DNA of 64,000 bases from Neobacillus niacini (GCF_023715785.1 NZ_JAMBOX010000001.1:62001-126000), one strand, 5' to 3'. Counted from the stretch's first letter, positions 34,033 through 42,840 are shown. Numbers and translations are program-made. The notes: generated by a model from the letters alone, not told the origin.

Positions 34033-34269
34033 CTATTCCATCAATAATGATAATACTGCCATTTCCAACATTTCTAAACGTTCTTCTGCTGTTGGCGATT
34101 GTGGCTTTTGTTCGGGCTTTTGCCCACCTTCTACCCACTTCTCACCATCCCATTTGGGGATATAAAATCCTTGAGCTGGTTCAACCTCAATGGCAATTTC
34201 GCTTTCTTTGTCATAAGTAAAATCATCACGTAAAAATAGTTTTGTTTTCTTGTCGATTATACGTTTCAT
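34033..34269 (-). CDS. Phage tail-module protein, unknown
   Basis: 78 residues. N-terminal beta strand pattern with WDGEKWVEGG, a proline/glutamine linker (QKPEQKPQSPTAEE) and a short C-terminal helix. Similar small proteins sit between baseplate and XkdX genes in many Bacillus and Listeria phages; the related 90-residue gene at 35139 has the same general plan (substrate-like strand, W, acidic linker, C-terminal helix). Confidence 0.7.
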   Translation of the reverse strand: MKRIIDKKTKLFLRDDFTYDKESEIAIEVEPAQGFYIPKWDGEKWVEGGQKPEQKPQSPTAEERLEMLEMAVLSLLME

Positions 34270-34281
34270 GGTATCACCTCT

Positions 34282-34635
34282 TTAAGTTGTAGCATACGCA
34301 CCTGAAAGGTGCATTGATCTGCCAGTTGTGAAAGTTCCAGCTAAAACTACATCGCCATTATCTCTAATTCTAATCGGAAGAATCGCACCACTTGAACCGT
34401 CAAAAGCGTGTAGAATGTGCATGCCTAAACCATTTCGATATTCTGTTGGAAGTGTCATAATCGTAGTGCCCGTTGTCCCTGTCCCTACGACTATTACTCC
34501 TTGGTACTCGACTTGTCCTATACTGTTTTTTCTATACCTGAATGTACCTGTCCATCCATTTAGTAAAGTTGGTGATATCCAGTCCTCTTGCTTTTTATTT
34601 GCTTTAGTCGAGTTTGATTCCCTAAACCGCGACAT
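34282..34635 (-). CDS. Phage tail-tip or receptor-binding protein candidate
   Basis: 117 residues from MSRFRESNSTK, behind GGAGAGGGTG; the upstream in-frame ATG at 34653 is within the preceding gene. Beta-rich with Gly/Thr-rich repeats (GVIVVGTGTTGTTIMTLP, SGAILPIRIRDNGDVVLAG), as in the C-terminal head of tail-fibre proteins. Overlaps the previous gene by 14 bases. Function inferred from position. Confidence 0.6.
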   Translation of the reverse strand: MSRFRESNSTKANKKQEDWISPTLLNGWTGTFRYRKNSIGQVEYQGVIVVGTGTTGTTIMTLPTEYRNGLGMHILHAFDGSSGAILPIRIRDNGDVVLAGTFTTGRSMHLSGAYATT

Positions 34636-34981
34636 ATGAAACACCCTCTCCACTTACAGAAGCATCAATATAAATCAAATTTGCATTGTTGACGATAAAA
34701 GTAAAACTGTCCTTCGCTGCTAGTTCAACTCCAAAAACAGACGATGACACATCCGCCCCTCCAACATAAATAGAGCCTGTATTTCCTTTGCGAGCAATAA
34801 CAGTAACCTCACGACAAGGAATGTCATCCAGTCGTACTCTTGTGCCTGCTGTGACAACATTTTTTAGTTTACCTTGTAAAACATTACTGCCCGTTAGTTG
34901 GGCAGCGACCTTGGGCATTGGTTTATCTGTGGCTGTGTCTAATTCCATGGCGTGTGCATATTGTCTTTGATCTAAAGGCAT
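34622..34981 (-). CDS. Phage tail-module protein, unknown
   Basis: 119 residues, beta-rich (LKNVVTAGTRVRLDDIPCREVTVIARKGNTGSIYVGGADVS). The pattern resembles small decoration or baseplate-associated beta-sandwich proteins but I cannot name a family. Strong AAGGAGG site. Lies between XkdX and the receptor-binding candidate. Confidence 0.65.
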   Translation of the reverse strand: MPLDQRQYAHAMELDTATDKPMPKVAAQLTGSNVLQGKLKNVVTAGTRVRLDDIPCREVTVIARKGNTGSIYVGGADVSSSVFGVELAAKDSFTFIVNNANLIYIDASVSGEGVSYVAV

Positions 34982-35005
34982 ATCAAAACCTCCTTAAAAT
35001 AAAAA

Positions 35006-35137
35006 TCAGGCGCTGTATGGTTCGCCTGTGATTTCATAATATTGATCCGGCGAAATCCAGCCTTTTGAAACAGCATTGGCCACGCCTTCTTTTGATAAAC
35101 GACCTTCATTATACAAGCGATGTAAAGTCTCAAACAT
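35006..35137 (-). CDS. XkdX family protein
   Basis: 43 residues: MFETLHRLYNEGRLSKEGVANAVSKGWISPDQYYEITGEPY..., a clear XkdX match (LYxxGxxxxxxVxxxVxKGWIxxxxYxxITGxxY). A short conserved protein of unknown role found at the end of tail operons in Firmicutes phages. Confidence 0.92.
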   Translation of the reverse strand: MFETLHRLYNEGRLSKEGVANAVSKGWISPDQYYEITGEPYSA

Positions 35138-35138
35138 A

Positions 35139-35411
35139 CTATATCCCCCTCATGAGGTTATCGAGTACCAGCTGATCAACCGTTTCTTTTAATATTTCTA
35201 ACTCGGTCTTTATTTTAGGAGAGTTAAGTAATCTATCGATTTCTTCTTGTGTAAGTGTTGACTTCCATTCACCGTTTTCAAATTTTGCCGGCAGAAAAAT
35301 ACCCTCTGGCATTGGCACATCCACACAATCTTCAGGTAATTTTTCATCTGGTTTTAATATTACACAGTCTAGCAAATATCCATCAGCATCAATTTTATAA
35401 ACTGTTTTCAT
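35139..35411 (-). CDS. Phage tail-module protein, pre-XkdX
   Basis: 90 residues: YKIDADGYLLDCVIL strand region, a P-rich middle (PMPEGIFLPAKFENGEWKSTLTQEEID) and a C-terminal helix. Typical of the small proteins directly before XkdX. One base separates it from the XkdX start region, so it is part of the same operon. Confidence 0.75.
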   Translation of the reverse strand: MKTVYKIDADGYLLDCVILKPDEKLPEDCVDVPMPEGIFLPAKFENGEWKSTLTQEEIDRLLNSPKIKTELEILKETVDQLVLDNLMRGI

Positions 35412-35413
35412 GA

Positions 35414-35941
35414 CTACACAACCTTATAACTAAAGTTTAACAATATAAAATAACCACTCGGCACTGAGAATCCTCTCTCAAATCTAATATATCCGTCAGG
35501 ATCAATTGTATATAGAACCCTGTCACTACTTGCGTCAGCATATCCTATAAAAAACATTTGTTTCACTGGTTTATATGGCATAAGTGTTACTGCAATACCA
35601 GCATTAGGTGACCCGTTCCTGATCATATAATACCCATGACAAACACCGTCTTTATCCAACCACATATGGCTACCGCCGGCATCCGTCCATCCATTAAACA
35701 ACCCCGTCATACCTACACCGACTTTTTTTAAGTCAGTAATTTGTTGATCTGTATACGCCTTTGCTTCATCATATTGTTTTTCTAAATTATTCAGATTATC
35801 AGCATTTAGAGGAGTACCAGGTTCAACAATTGTTCCTTCGGCCGGAGTAAGTGTTATGGTCCCATCTCCGTTATTTTTTTGTGTGAATGTTAACGGTTTT
35901 TGAACCTGTCTATCTTTCCACACTGTTTTTGAATAAGACAT
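35414..35941 (-). CDS. Tail fibre/receptor-binding protein candidate
   Basis: 175 residues from MSYSKTVWKDRQVQ; four extra upstream codons overlap the previous gene. The N-terminal region (WKDRQVQKPLTFTQKNNGDGTITLTPAEGTIVEPGTPLNADNLNNLE) is the tail-attachment segment seen in many Bacillus phage fibres, followed by a short coiled coil (about 55-72) and a C-terminal beta domain with Gly and aromatic residues (about 80-175). Likely contacts the host wall. Confidence 0.72.
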   Translation of the reverse strand: MSYSKTVWKDRQVQKPLTFTQKNNGDGTITLTPAEGTIVEPGTPLNADNLNNLEKQYDEAKAYTDQQITDLKKVGVGMTGLFNGWTDAGGSHMWLDKDGVCHGYYMIRNGSPNAGIAVTLMPYKPVKQMFFIGYADASSDRVLYTIDPDGYIRFERGFSVPSGYFILLNFSYKVV

Positions 35942-35942
35942 T

Positions 35943-37097
35943 TCAAATACCACCTCGACTTTCGGTATTGCCTCTTAAATACCCGATAAATTCAAATTCC
36001 TGCTTAAAAATCCTGGTCTGTTTTTTAGCATCGAAACTGTCTTCCACTAAAATGACGTCAGCGCATTCGAGGATTGGATTTTGCCGCCATACTGTTTTAT
36101 AAACAGCATTCCAATTGGACTCAGCGATAATCCATGCTGCCACTTCAGCAGCAAGTGATTCCGTATTAATCAATGGATTATCAATTTTAAACGAGGCACC
36201 ATTTTTACCATTTATGCTACTGTTGATGTAAACGACTTCCCGCGTTCCGCCAGGTTCATAGACATTTACTATAACCTCGTAAGGGGACTTTTCCAGGCTA
36301 ACTTCCGGTTCTTGAAAAATATTGTCATAGTCAATTATTTTCATATCAAAATCTGTTAAAACGGCAGGATAAGAGGAGGCGCCAGCATAAAACCCTCCCA
36401 ATGCACTTCTTTGTGAACCAGCATGAGATAAATAGTTGCTACTTTGATCTAACACCTTAAAAGGCTTAATGATAATAACGCCATTACGGTCCTGATAAAC
36501 CGCGCTCTTACTGGCAACCCCGATATGCTGCAAGGCTGTCCGGCTGTCCAAACGGTCCGAAAATCCGGTAGTAGTAATCAACTTTAAACTATCATCGATG
36601 GAATAATTGGTAATACCGGCTTTGGTCAGTACATCCACAGCTAAGTTATACAAGGTAATACTGCCAGCTATCGGTGTGTAGGACACTTGGGATAACATAT
36701 CGAGATTATCCCGGCCGATTAGTGAAATACTCATGGCTGCCGTTTCATTTTTCCATTCAATTAAAAAATAGGTACCCATAGGCACCCATTCAATTGCAGA
36801 TCCGTCCTCAAAGTCCAAACCAAATTCCACAACGATTTTCGGCCGGCTGGCGATGATTTCTTGCTGCTTAGATAAATTTAAAATATTGAAATCCCCGGCA
36901 GTATTATCAAGTGTTACCTTAAGCTCATTTGAGGGCAGTGTATTATTAATGGTGTTCATTTCTTCAAGCAAATTCAAGCTAATAATCTTGCTGTCATACA
37001 TTTTGGTATTGCCATACAAGGTAAAATAAATCCTTGCTGTTATCTTACGAATAGGCGCATAAATGTTATCTTTAAATTTTTGACTTACTTCCAACAT
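35943..37097 (-). CDS. Phage tail tip/baseplate protein
   Basis: 384 residues, no signal peptide. The sequence LEVSQKFKDNIYAPIRKITARIYFTLYGN ... IISLNLLEEMNTINNTLPSNELKVTLDN, followed by GTYFLIEWKNET and ALQHIGVASKSAVYQDRNGVIIIKP, is like tail-tip hub proteins (gp27-like, tail endopeptidase N-terminus) of siphoviruses. It has no clear peptidase domain, so any wall-opening activity must be elsewhere. It overlaps neither neighbour but is tightly packed with the DUF6711-like gene upstream. Confidence 0.8.
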   Translation of the reverse strand: MLEVSQKFKDNIYAPIRKITARIYFTLYGNTKMYDSKIISLNLLEEMNTINNTLPSNELKVTLDNTAGDFNILNLSKQQEIIASRPKIVVEFGLDFEDGSAIEWVPMGTYFLIEWKNETAAMSISLIGRDNLDMLSQVSYTPIAGSITLYNLAVDVLTKAGITNYSIDDSLKLITTTGFSDRLDSRTALQHIGVASKSAVYQDRNGVIIIKPFKVLDQSSNYLSHAGSQRSALGGFYAGASSYPAVLTDFDMKIIDYDNIFQEPEVSLEKSPYEVIVNVYEPGGTREVVYINSSINGKNGASFKIDNPLINTESLAAEVAAWIIAESNWNAVYKTVWRQNPILECADVILVEDSFDAKKQTRIFKQEFEFIGYLRGNTESRGGI

Positions 37098-37107
37098 CTT
37101 TACGCAC

Positions 37108-37458
37108 CTACTTTTCTATAAGATTAAACTTAATGTCTTTCCAGCTGGCCACTCCATTATCAAAACGCATCATTGGGGCCTGCCTGTCGCCAGAATAAAA
37201 AGTACCTGTCTTCATTCCGTTAATTTTCGGGTCAAAATAAGTAACTGAAAAAAAAACCGGGTCCACAGCGTTTAATACCTGGCTGTATTGTGCACCGGTA
37301 AGGTATGACCATCCCAATTCAATTTTCCGTTTTGTAGCTATGCGTTCGATAATCATTTCGCCACGGACATTTCGCTCTGCTTTACTTAGATCCATAATTC
37401 CCACATCGTAATCACTAGGGGTAGGTAAATCCACCCCATTAACACTGATTAGCGCCAT
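37108..37458 (-). CDS. Phage distal-tail-type protein (DUF6711-like)
   Basis: 116 residues, MALISVNGVDLPTPSDYDVGIMDLSKAERNVRGEMIIERIATKRKIELGW, a pattern I associate with DUF6711 phage proteins located between tape measure and tail-tip hub. It probably makes the distal tail ring. Confidence 0.78.
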   Translation of the reverse strand: MALISVNGVDLPTPSDYDVGIMDLSKAERNVRGEMIIERIATKRKIELGWSYLTGAQYSQVLNAVDPVFFSVTYFDPKINGMKTGTFYSGDRQAPMMRFDNGVASWKDIKFNLIEK

Positions 37459-37472
37459 TTACCCACCGCCTT

Positions 37473-39734
37473 TTAAATTGGATTTAATTTAACATTATTA
37501 CCCACACGCTGATTCTCATTTTCCAAAAACGGTTTTACAATTCTTGCGAAGGTTCGGCCATCGATATTTAACAAGATATCTCCGCCAGAGGTGGAAGGTT
37601 TGCTAAACTGCATTGCTTGCATTACCGCAGTTCCGACAGCGCCAGCTACAATATCCTGCAGTTTATCCAATGGAGACACTACTTCTTTACCACCAGGGTT
37701 ATCCCCGATTAGCGCCAGTGTCGGTCCGTTTGTAATGCCGCCCTTTGCTAGAGCTGGGATACGATTAATTAAAGGGAGTCCGCTAAAAGGTTTATTCCCG
37801 GCCACACTGAAATTTTTCAGCAATTTGATGGGTTCGTTCAAAGCGTCTATCCAAGTATTAATAATAGCTCGGATGCCGCTAGTGAATCCGCTTTTAAACG
37901 CATCTTTGATGGATTCGAACTTATTGACAATCGGGGTGATAACGGAACGAGCAAACCATTCCACCGCACCACTAAATGCCCCTTTGATTCCATCCCAAGC
38001 AGCTTTACCTACACTTCCTAGTTTCGTGCTAAACTCAAACCATTTCAAACCTAGATTGAAGATCATTCTATCCCAAAACAGTCCGAAATCGGTAATTATC
38101 AGCCTAATATTGTTCCAGGTATTTTTGAAAAAATTCAAAATGCCCGGCAAAACATTTTCTAGTGGCTTTTTTAAATCATCGGCGAATTTTAGGAATGCTT
38201 TTCCACCGCTTGTCACGAGTTCCACAATGGATTTTTTAATTCCACCAATAAAGGTTAAATTTGTAAAGTTCCAAATTGCTTTGAACGCTCCGATAAAGAT
38301 ATCTTTCAAACCTTCCCAGGCTTTACTCCAGTTTCCTGTAAACACACCACCAATAAACTTCATCAAACCTTGGAAAAATTGAATGACGCCGTTTATCAGA
38401 CCTTTGATCGAGTCCCAAATAAAAGTCACTACAAAAGCTATGATTGGCTGAATGTATGTCCAAATATTTTTCATTGCTTGAACAAACATAGCCCCATTTT
38501 CTTTCCAAAATGATGCCATACCTTTTACTTTCTGTATAAAAAAGTCGGATACGGCCCCCCAAGCTTTTTTAAACATTTCGATAGCTGGAGCAAAGAACTT
38601 CTTCACTTTTTCAGCGAATTCTTTTACTTTTTCGGAGATTTTAGTAATCTTATCCTCTGATTCACCTGGATCAAAGCCACCGCCAAGGCCTGCACCTGCA
38701 CCAGCGCCCCCTGCACCTGCACCTGCACCTCCAGAATCACCACCCGAAGAAGGCTCATTTAGCGTGTTTACTTCATCAAAACCAGCAACACCTCTGGAAG
38801 CAGCCTTGTCGGCTTTTGCTTTCTTTTTAGCTGCTTTTTCAACAGCATTTCCCAAATCGTTTGTTGCACTTGTTTGATTCTGAATTGACGCCGTTTGTGC
38901 CTCACCAGCTTTTATATTTGCTTTCGGGAACAGCGCTCTCATAAACCCGGCAAACGTTTGAAATGCCTTTTCAACATATCTCATAAAAGTGGTCAATATC
39001 GGTAACGCAATGTTGAGGATTGGGAGGAAAGCTTGTCCAAGCGCCATCCTGGTATCACTGAGGGCAGCTATAAAGTTACCTTTTAACAAAGCTGTATTAT
39101 TTGCAATCTCCCACCCAAAGTTGGCTTGAGTCTTTTCAACAATATACTGAGCGAGAACCGCTTTTCTCATCCCTGAACTTAATGAATCCCAGGGTGCGCT
39201 TTTAGCAATATCTCTATAAGCCTTTGACATGGTGACAGCCGCTACACGTACATCGATTCCTAATTCGTCGGCACCATCAGCCTCTTGGTTCATTGCTGAT
39301 CGCATACGGTCAGAAATCTCGGTCATTTCCATACCTGTCTTTGAACGAATAATTGCTGCAGCCTTCATTAAATCTGTGGTCTTTGTTAGTAAATCTTGAG
39401 AGTCTTTTGCAGTCTCCTTTAAACGTAAAGAAAACTCATTGGCCATCTTTGCTGTCTCTAACTTACTAAACCCCATCGCCGCGCCGACTGTGTTTTGCCA
39501 CTTCACGAAATCTTTCATACTTGAGCCCAAGGTACCACTAACAGTTCCCATGATAGCCTCAAACTTAATTGCATCCTCGATTCCTTCTTTAAGTGTCAAT
39601 CCAGTACCGATACCTGCGAGGATTCCGGCCATCCTTCCAGCAAAACTTTTCATTTGCGATTGGGCTTGCTTCATTCCCTTTTGTAGACCGCTTAAGTCTG
39701 CACCAATACGCACTAAAAGGTTACGTAATGCCAT
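37473..39734 (-). CDS. Phage tail tape measure protein
   Basis: 753 residues. The N-terminal region LVRIGADLSGLQKGMKQAQSQMKSF is the usual tape-measure start. Long helical stretches follow with a Gly/Ala/Ser-rich linker (about 328-355) and hydrophobic segments (about 405-520). The C-terminal part has the conserved AKGGITNGPTLALIGDNPGGKEVVSPLDKL. At roughly 1.5 angstrom per residue the tail would be about 110 nm, consistent with a siphovirus. It determines tail length and assists DNA entry. Confidence 0.95.
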   Translation of the reverse strand: MALRNLLVRIGADLSGLQKGMKQAQSQMKSFAGRMAGILAGIGTGLTLKEGIEDAIKFEAIMGTVSGTLGSSMKDFVKWQNTVGAAMGFSKLETAKMANEFSLRLKETAKDSQDLLTKTTDLMKAAAIIRSKTGMEMTEISDRMRSAMNQEADGADELGIDVRVAAVTMSKAYRDIAKSAPWDSLSSGMRKAVLAQYIVEKTQANFGWEIANNTALLKGNFIAALSDTRMALGQAFLPILNIALPILTTFMRYVEKAFQTFAGFMRALFPKANIKAGEAQTASIQNQTSATNDLGNAVEKAAKKKAKADKAASRGVAGFDEVNTLNEPSSGGDSGGAGAGAGGAGAGAGLGGGFDPGESEDKITKISEKVKEFAEKVKKFFAPAIEMFKKAWGAVSDFFIQKVKGMASFWKENGAMFVQAMKNIWTYIQPIIAFVVTFIWDSIKGLINGVIQFFQGLMKFIGGVFTGNWSKAWEGLKDIFIGAFKAIWNFTNLTFIGGIKKSIVELVTSGGKAFLKFADDLKKPLENVLPGILNFFKNTWNNIRLIITDFGLFWDRMIFNLGLKWFEFSTKLGSVGKAAWDGIKGAFSGAVEWFARSVITPIVNKFESIKDAFKSGFTSGIRAIINTWIDALNEPIKLLKNFSVAGNKPFSGLPLINRIPALAKGGITNGPTLALIGDNPGGKEVVSPLDKLQDIVAGAVGTAVMQAMQFSKPSTSGGDILLNIDGRTFARIVKPFLENENQRVGNNVKLNPI

Positions 39735-40058
39735 TTATCTCACCTCCCCGCCTAATGCAGCGTTCAATTGTTTTACTTTGTTGAGCATTTCTTCATTAGT
39801 CATTTGTTTTTTGTTAGTAGGCTGATTTATCTTGTCTATAACCTCTTTAAGGTTTTTAATAGACAACTTTTCAACCCGTTGCCAATATGCTCCAAAATAT
39901 GCAACTGTTAGTTCCTCTTCAAATTGTATTTTTCGTTTTTCATGTTCTATTTTTTGCTTTTCATTAAAATCCTTAATGCATAAGCTGAGTTCGTAAGGTG
40001 TCATTTCGTTATAGTCTGATAGACTTATTCCAATGTGGATTGCGGATTTAAGAGACAT
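39735..40058 (-). CDS. Tail assembly chaperone, frameshift extension (gpT-like)
   Basis: 107 codons if started at the ATG at 40058, which has only a weak ribosome site. More likely it is the downstream part of a -1 frameshift product with the gene at 40073-40438. The codons before the ATG are open back to the A7 run at 40087-40093 (reading QEEVKFDWE before the Met), as required. The long form is a chaperone for the tape measure, encoded directly downstream. A role as a free-standing protein is possible. Confidence 0.75.
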   Translation of the reverse strand: MSLKSAIHIGISLSDYNEMTPYELSLCIKDFNEKQKIEHEKRKIQFEEELTVAYFGAYWQRVEKLSIKNLKEVIDKINQPTNKKQMTNEEMLNKVKQLNAALGGEVR

Positions 40059-40072
40059 TTCCCAATCAAATT

Positions 40073-40438
40073 TTACTTCTTCTTGGTTTTTTTGCTCTTC
40101 TCCACAACCCGTTGTAAGTTTTTTTCATCTGCCGTCCCATCATCACCGAACGCCGCATTAAACGCCTGACCCAACTTGCCCATGATTTCTTTGTAAGGAG
40201 CCTGATCGAGAAGGTCTTCCATGTCCTCAAGTTTCAAAGTTTCATTGTTCTCCTTGGCATCGGAAAGAAGACCGCACCATATGACTTTTTCTATGTCTTC
40301 AAATTCAAAATCCTCAATATTGAATTCCTCAATAGTTTTACCAGTAATAGCTAGTAATTTTTTCATTGCCCTATGCCCAAACCGTAATTCCCGTGGACGG
40401 TCAAGATTAATAATGACTACATCGTTTTTATCCGCCAT
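40073..40438 (-). CDS. Tail assembly chaperone (gpG-like)
   Basis: 121 residues, acidic and helical (DVVIINLDRPRELRFGHRAMKKLLAITGKTIEEFNIEDFEFEDIE..., with a Lys-rich end KSKKTKKK). Position between major tail protein and tape measure is that of lambda gpG. Near its end an A7 run allows a -1 shift (tRNA-Lys AAA re-pairs with AAA, then AAC is read), giving a long gpG-T protein. The shift is predicted from the sequence. Confidence 0.85.
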   Translation of the reverse strand: MADKNDVVIINLDRPRELRFGHRAMKKLLAITGKTIEEFNIEDFEFEDIEKVIWCGLLSDAKENNETLKLEDMEDLLDQAPYKEIMGKLGQAFNAAFGDDGTADEKNLQRVVEKSKKTKKK

Positions 40439-40458
40439 TACATTCCCTCCTTAACAAA

Positions 40459-40494
40459 TAAAAAGACTAGAGAATAATCCCTAGTCTTTAAGCA
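40459..40494 (-). terminator. Terminator between major tail protein and chaperone genes
   Basis: AAAGACTAGGG and TCTAGTCTTTTT form a stem with T-run on the minus strand. It lies inside the late operon, so it likely lowers expression downstream of the abundant tail protein. Confidence 0.85.
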
Positions 40495-41189
40495 GTTTTA
40501 ATCAATGCAATTTCATATAATTTTGGTGCCTTGTTCGGTTCTTGAGCCATAATCGTAAGTTTCTTAGAACCGACCGCAGTAATCGGGATTGGAGCTGATG
40601 CTTGGCCGCTAGCGAGCGTTTGTGTGAGGACTCCGTCCACAAATAGATTGATCGTGTGGTTTGCAGCAGTCGCAGTAAGTGTGACAGATGTTGCTGTGAC
40701 ACCGCTAAACGCATACAAGTTGTTGTTAACGTTAAATGCAGGTGTCAACGCGCCGCCGGTACCAGTCAATGATAATGCTGTCAGCCCACCGGAAGGTGTT
40801 AATCCTAGAGTCGGTTGGCCAGATACCTTAATCGTTGATTCAAAGCTGACATTGTTCTCTATTTCTGCGCCAGTGTTAACCCCGGTCACGATTCCATTGA
40901 ACGTCCAGGATGCACCAAATGGAAATAAAATCGTAAATGGAGTCAATGCTCCCGAATTGAATGCGTTATAAAGAGCTACCTGGCCGTTAGTATCACCGGC
41001 ATTTAAAAAACCGCTTAGTGAAACTTCCCCACCATCTTTTAAACCCTGCGCAAATGTTCGCCAACCATTTACACTATCAAGTGTGGTAGTTTCAATAGTA
41101 TCAGCGCTTGGTTCTAAACCGCCAATACTGGTTAAATCGGCAACGCTATTGGCCCCGATCATAATTTTTGTACCCATTGCTTGAGGCAT
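40488..41189 (-). CDS. Phage major tail (tube) protein with C-terminal Ig-like/cadherin-like domain
   Basis: 233 residues. The N-terminal about 150 match major tail tube proteins (GTKIMIGANSVADLTSIGGLEPSADTIETTTLDSVNGWRTFAQGLKDGGEVSLSGF). The last about 85 residues (LTALSLTGTGGALTPAFNVNNNLYAFSGVTA...) form a separate cadherin-like beta-sandwich domain, a surface decoration found on some tail tubes. A terminator follows immediately. Confidence 0.9.
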   Translation of the reverse strand: MPQAMGTKIMIGANSVADLTSIGGLEPSADTIETTTLDSVNGWRTFAQGLKDGGEVSLSGFLNAGDTNGQVALYNAFNSGALTPFTILFPFGASWTFNGIVTGVNTGAEIENNVSFESTIKVSGQPTLGLTPSGGLTALSLTGTGGALTPAFNVNNNLYAFSGVTATSVTLTATAANHTINLFVDGVLTQTLASGQASAPIPITAVGSKKLTIMAQEPNKAPKLYEIALIKTA

Positions 41190-41203
41190 GTTATTATCAC
41201 TCC

Positions 41204-41593
41204 TTAAAATTTAACTCTTAAATCGAACGCTGATCTATAAAGAGATATTTCCTTCTCATAACGTTCAACAGGTTCCTCAAAAGTGGCATTTTGAATAAAT
41301 GGACCATTTTCTCCGATTACGCGCCCTTGGAAAGATAAAATTTTCGCCACTACCTCTTTTGTTATAGCTTTCATACCAGCGTAACTATCATGCAAAATAT
41401 AAATTTCACAAGGTATCTCTCTAGTACTCAGATAACCTTGCAGACTTTTATCCGGAACACCGTCACTGGATACGTAAACAATAAAAGGTGCCTTTTCCCC
41501 TTCAGGTGCGTTTAAGGGGAATATTTTATTGGTTAGACCGGTAATTGTTTCGAATTCAGCCCTCAAAGCATCCTCAAAGTTCATCAAAAACAC
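41204..41593 (-). CDS. Tail completion/terminator protein (DUF3168-like)
   Basis: 129 residues, MFLMNFEDALRAEFETITGLTNKIFPLNAPEGEKAPFIVYVSSDG, the usual pattern of the small protein between the HK97-gp10-type gene and the major tail gene; it would cap the tail tube at the head end. Confidence 0.8.
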   Translation of the reverse strand: MFLMNFEDALRAEFETITGLTNKIFPLNAPEGEKAPFIVYVSSDGVPDKSLQGYLSTREIPCEIYILHDSYAGMKAITKEVVAKILSFQGRVIGENGPFIQNATFEEPVERYEKEISLYRSAFDLRVKF

Positions 41594-41594
41594 C

Positions 41595-42062
41595 TCACCT
41601 TAATAACTTGTCTATTTCTTTTCCTAATCGTTTAACTATTTTTCTTGTGGATTCAGCTTCATTTTCTGCTAAAGCGTCACGTACAAAGTAAAGACCATAT
41701 TCGTAACCATTAGCTGTATTAAAACCGAATTCCTGTGATACTGGATAATAACCAGTTGGCTTTTTACCACCATAAATACCAGGGTTTTTAATCGGCTTTT
41801 GGAATACCGGATTAAGTGCCCTGTCAAAGACGATTCGATAAACAGATTTAGCCTTACGCCGAGGAGACTTTTCCAAAATTTTTATAATTCCGTTTTTCAA
41901 TGTGCCTGACAATTCCGGAGCATTTGTCTTTGCGTCTTTTAAAGGATCTTTAATACCATCTCGTGCGGCCTTGGTAGTAACGCTCTTTGGAACCTTTTCA
42001 AGCCTTTCTAACTGGCGCATTAATTCAGAAAAACCTTCAATTTCGGGATAATTGCTGGCCAT
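41595..42062 (-). CDS. HK97-gp10-like head-tail protein
   Basis: 155 residues with the gp10 pattern: helical N-terminus GFSELMRQLERLEKVPKSVTTKAARDGIKDPLKDAKTNAP followed by GTLKNGIIKIL and a C-terminal segment YFVRDALAENEAESTRKIVKRL. Acts in joining head and tail. Its ends abut the neighbouring genes within a few bases. Confidence 0.85.
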   Translation of the reverse strand: MASNYPEIEGFSELMRQLERLEKVPKSVTTKAARDGIKDPLKDAKTNAPELSGTLKNGIIKILEKSPRRKAKSVYRIVFDRALNPVFQKPIKNPGIYGGKKPTGYYPVSQEFGFNTANGYEYGLYFVRDALAENEAESTRKIVKRLGKEIDKLLR

Positions 42063-42063
42063 A

Positions 42064-42396
42064 TTAGATCATCTCCTTGCATAGCAGCTGGAGCTCAATG
42101 TTTTTTTCCTGAAAGTTAATGACAGAAATAATGCTAAAAAAACGTTCTCCAAACTTTATTCGCATATCAGGTGTAATGCCAGAGAGATAACGCAAATTAA
42201 CCTTATGAGTAACCTCGCTATTTACTGTTTCAGCCGCGAAAAATTCCTTACCAGACACCGGATATATGCCGGCACGGGATTTTATAACATCCACCCAATC
42301 TTTAGACTTTTCGCCGTAACTGTTTTGAGTACCTGATATTTTTTGAAATGTTATGACATGTCGAAATTCTCCCGAATTTATCCTGTATCTAGTCAA
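42064..42396 (-). CDS. Phage head closure protein
   Basis: 110 residues: RINSGEFRHVITFQKISGTQNSYGEKSKDWVDVIKSRAGIYPVSGKEFF, the known pattern of head-tail closure/adaptor proteins (SPP1 gp16-like). One base separates it from the gp10-like gene. Confidence 0.87.
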   Translation of the reverse strand: MTRYRINSGEFRHVITFQKISGTQNSYGEKSKDWVDVIKSRAGIYPVSGKEFFAAETVNSEVTHKVNLRYLSGITPDMRIKFGERFFSIISVINFQEKNIELQLLCKEMI

Positions 42397-42407
42397 TAAA
42401 ATCCCCC

Positions 42408-42692
42408 CTATAACAAATTGATAGAGTGCATGTCCAAGATGGATTTAATAACGGGATTTATCTTGTCATTTTCAACGGAAAACGAGCGATTATCATACAT
42501 TTCATTTGCGAGCACCTTGAGAGCAATCGTTAAATCCTCTTTAGTGTCCATTTTCTCGGTTGTTAGGCCGGTATATCCGCTAATATAAGACTTGCATGCC
42601 GCCAGAATGGCATCAAAAACTTTATCGTCCTCGTTGTGATAAACATGAGCATAATCCTTCAAATCGTTTATCTTTACTTCACTAATTTTCAT
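42408..42692 (-). CDS. Head-tail connector protein (gp6-like)
   Basis: 94 residues, all-helical: KISEVKINDLKDYAHVYHNEDDKVFDAILAACKSYISGYTGLT ... LTIALKVLANEMYDNRS, the standard gp6-type connector. It overlaps the previous gene by 11 bases. Confidence 0.88.
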   Translation of the reverse strand: MKISEVKINDLKDYAHVYHNEDDKVFDAILAACKSYISGYTGLTTEKMDTKEDLTIALKVLANEMYDNRSFSVENDKINPVIKSILDMHSINLL

Positions 42693-42840
42693 CGGATTTC
42701 ACCTTTTTTGTGGATTTAACTTCTTCCACATAACCTGCCTGAAGCAGATCCTCGCAAATAGCCTTATCCTTGATTTCTTTTACCTCGCCAACACCCATGG
42801 TGACCACACCGGCAAAACTAACTAATGCCTTTACTTTCAT
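42682..42840 (-). CDS. Small phage head-module protein
   Basis: 52 residues from MKVKALVSFAGVVTMGVGEVKEI, behind GGGGGTGA; the longer in-frame version from 42885 runs through the capsid gene terminator and is rejected. Beta-rich with a Lys-rich tail. A similar small protein often follows the capsid gene; its role is unknown. Confidence 0.75.
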   Translation of the reverse strand: MKVKALVSFAGVVTMGVGEVKEIKDKAICEDLLQAGYVEEVKSTKKVKSDEN

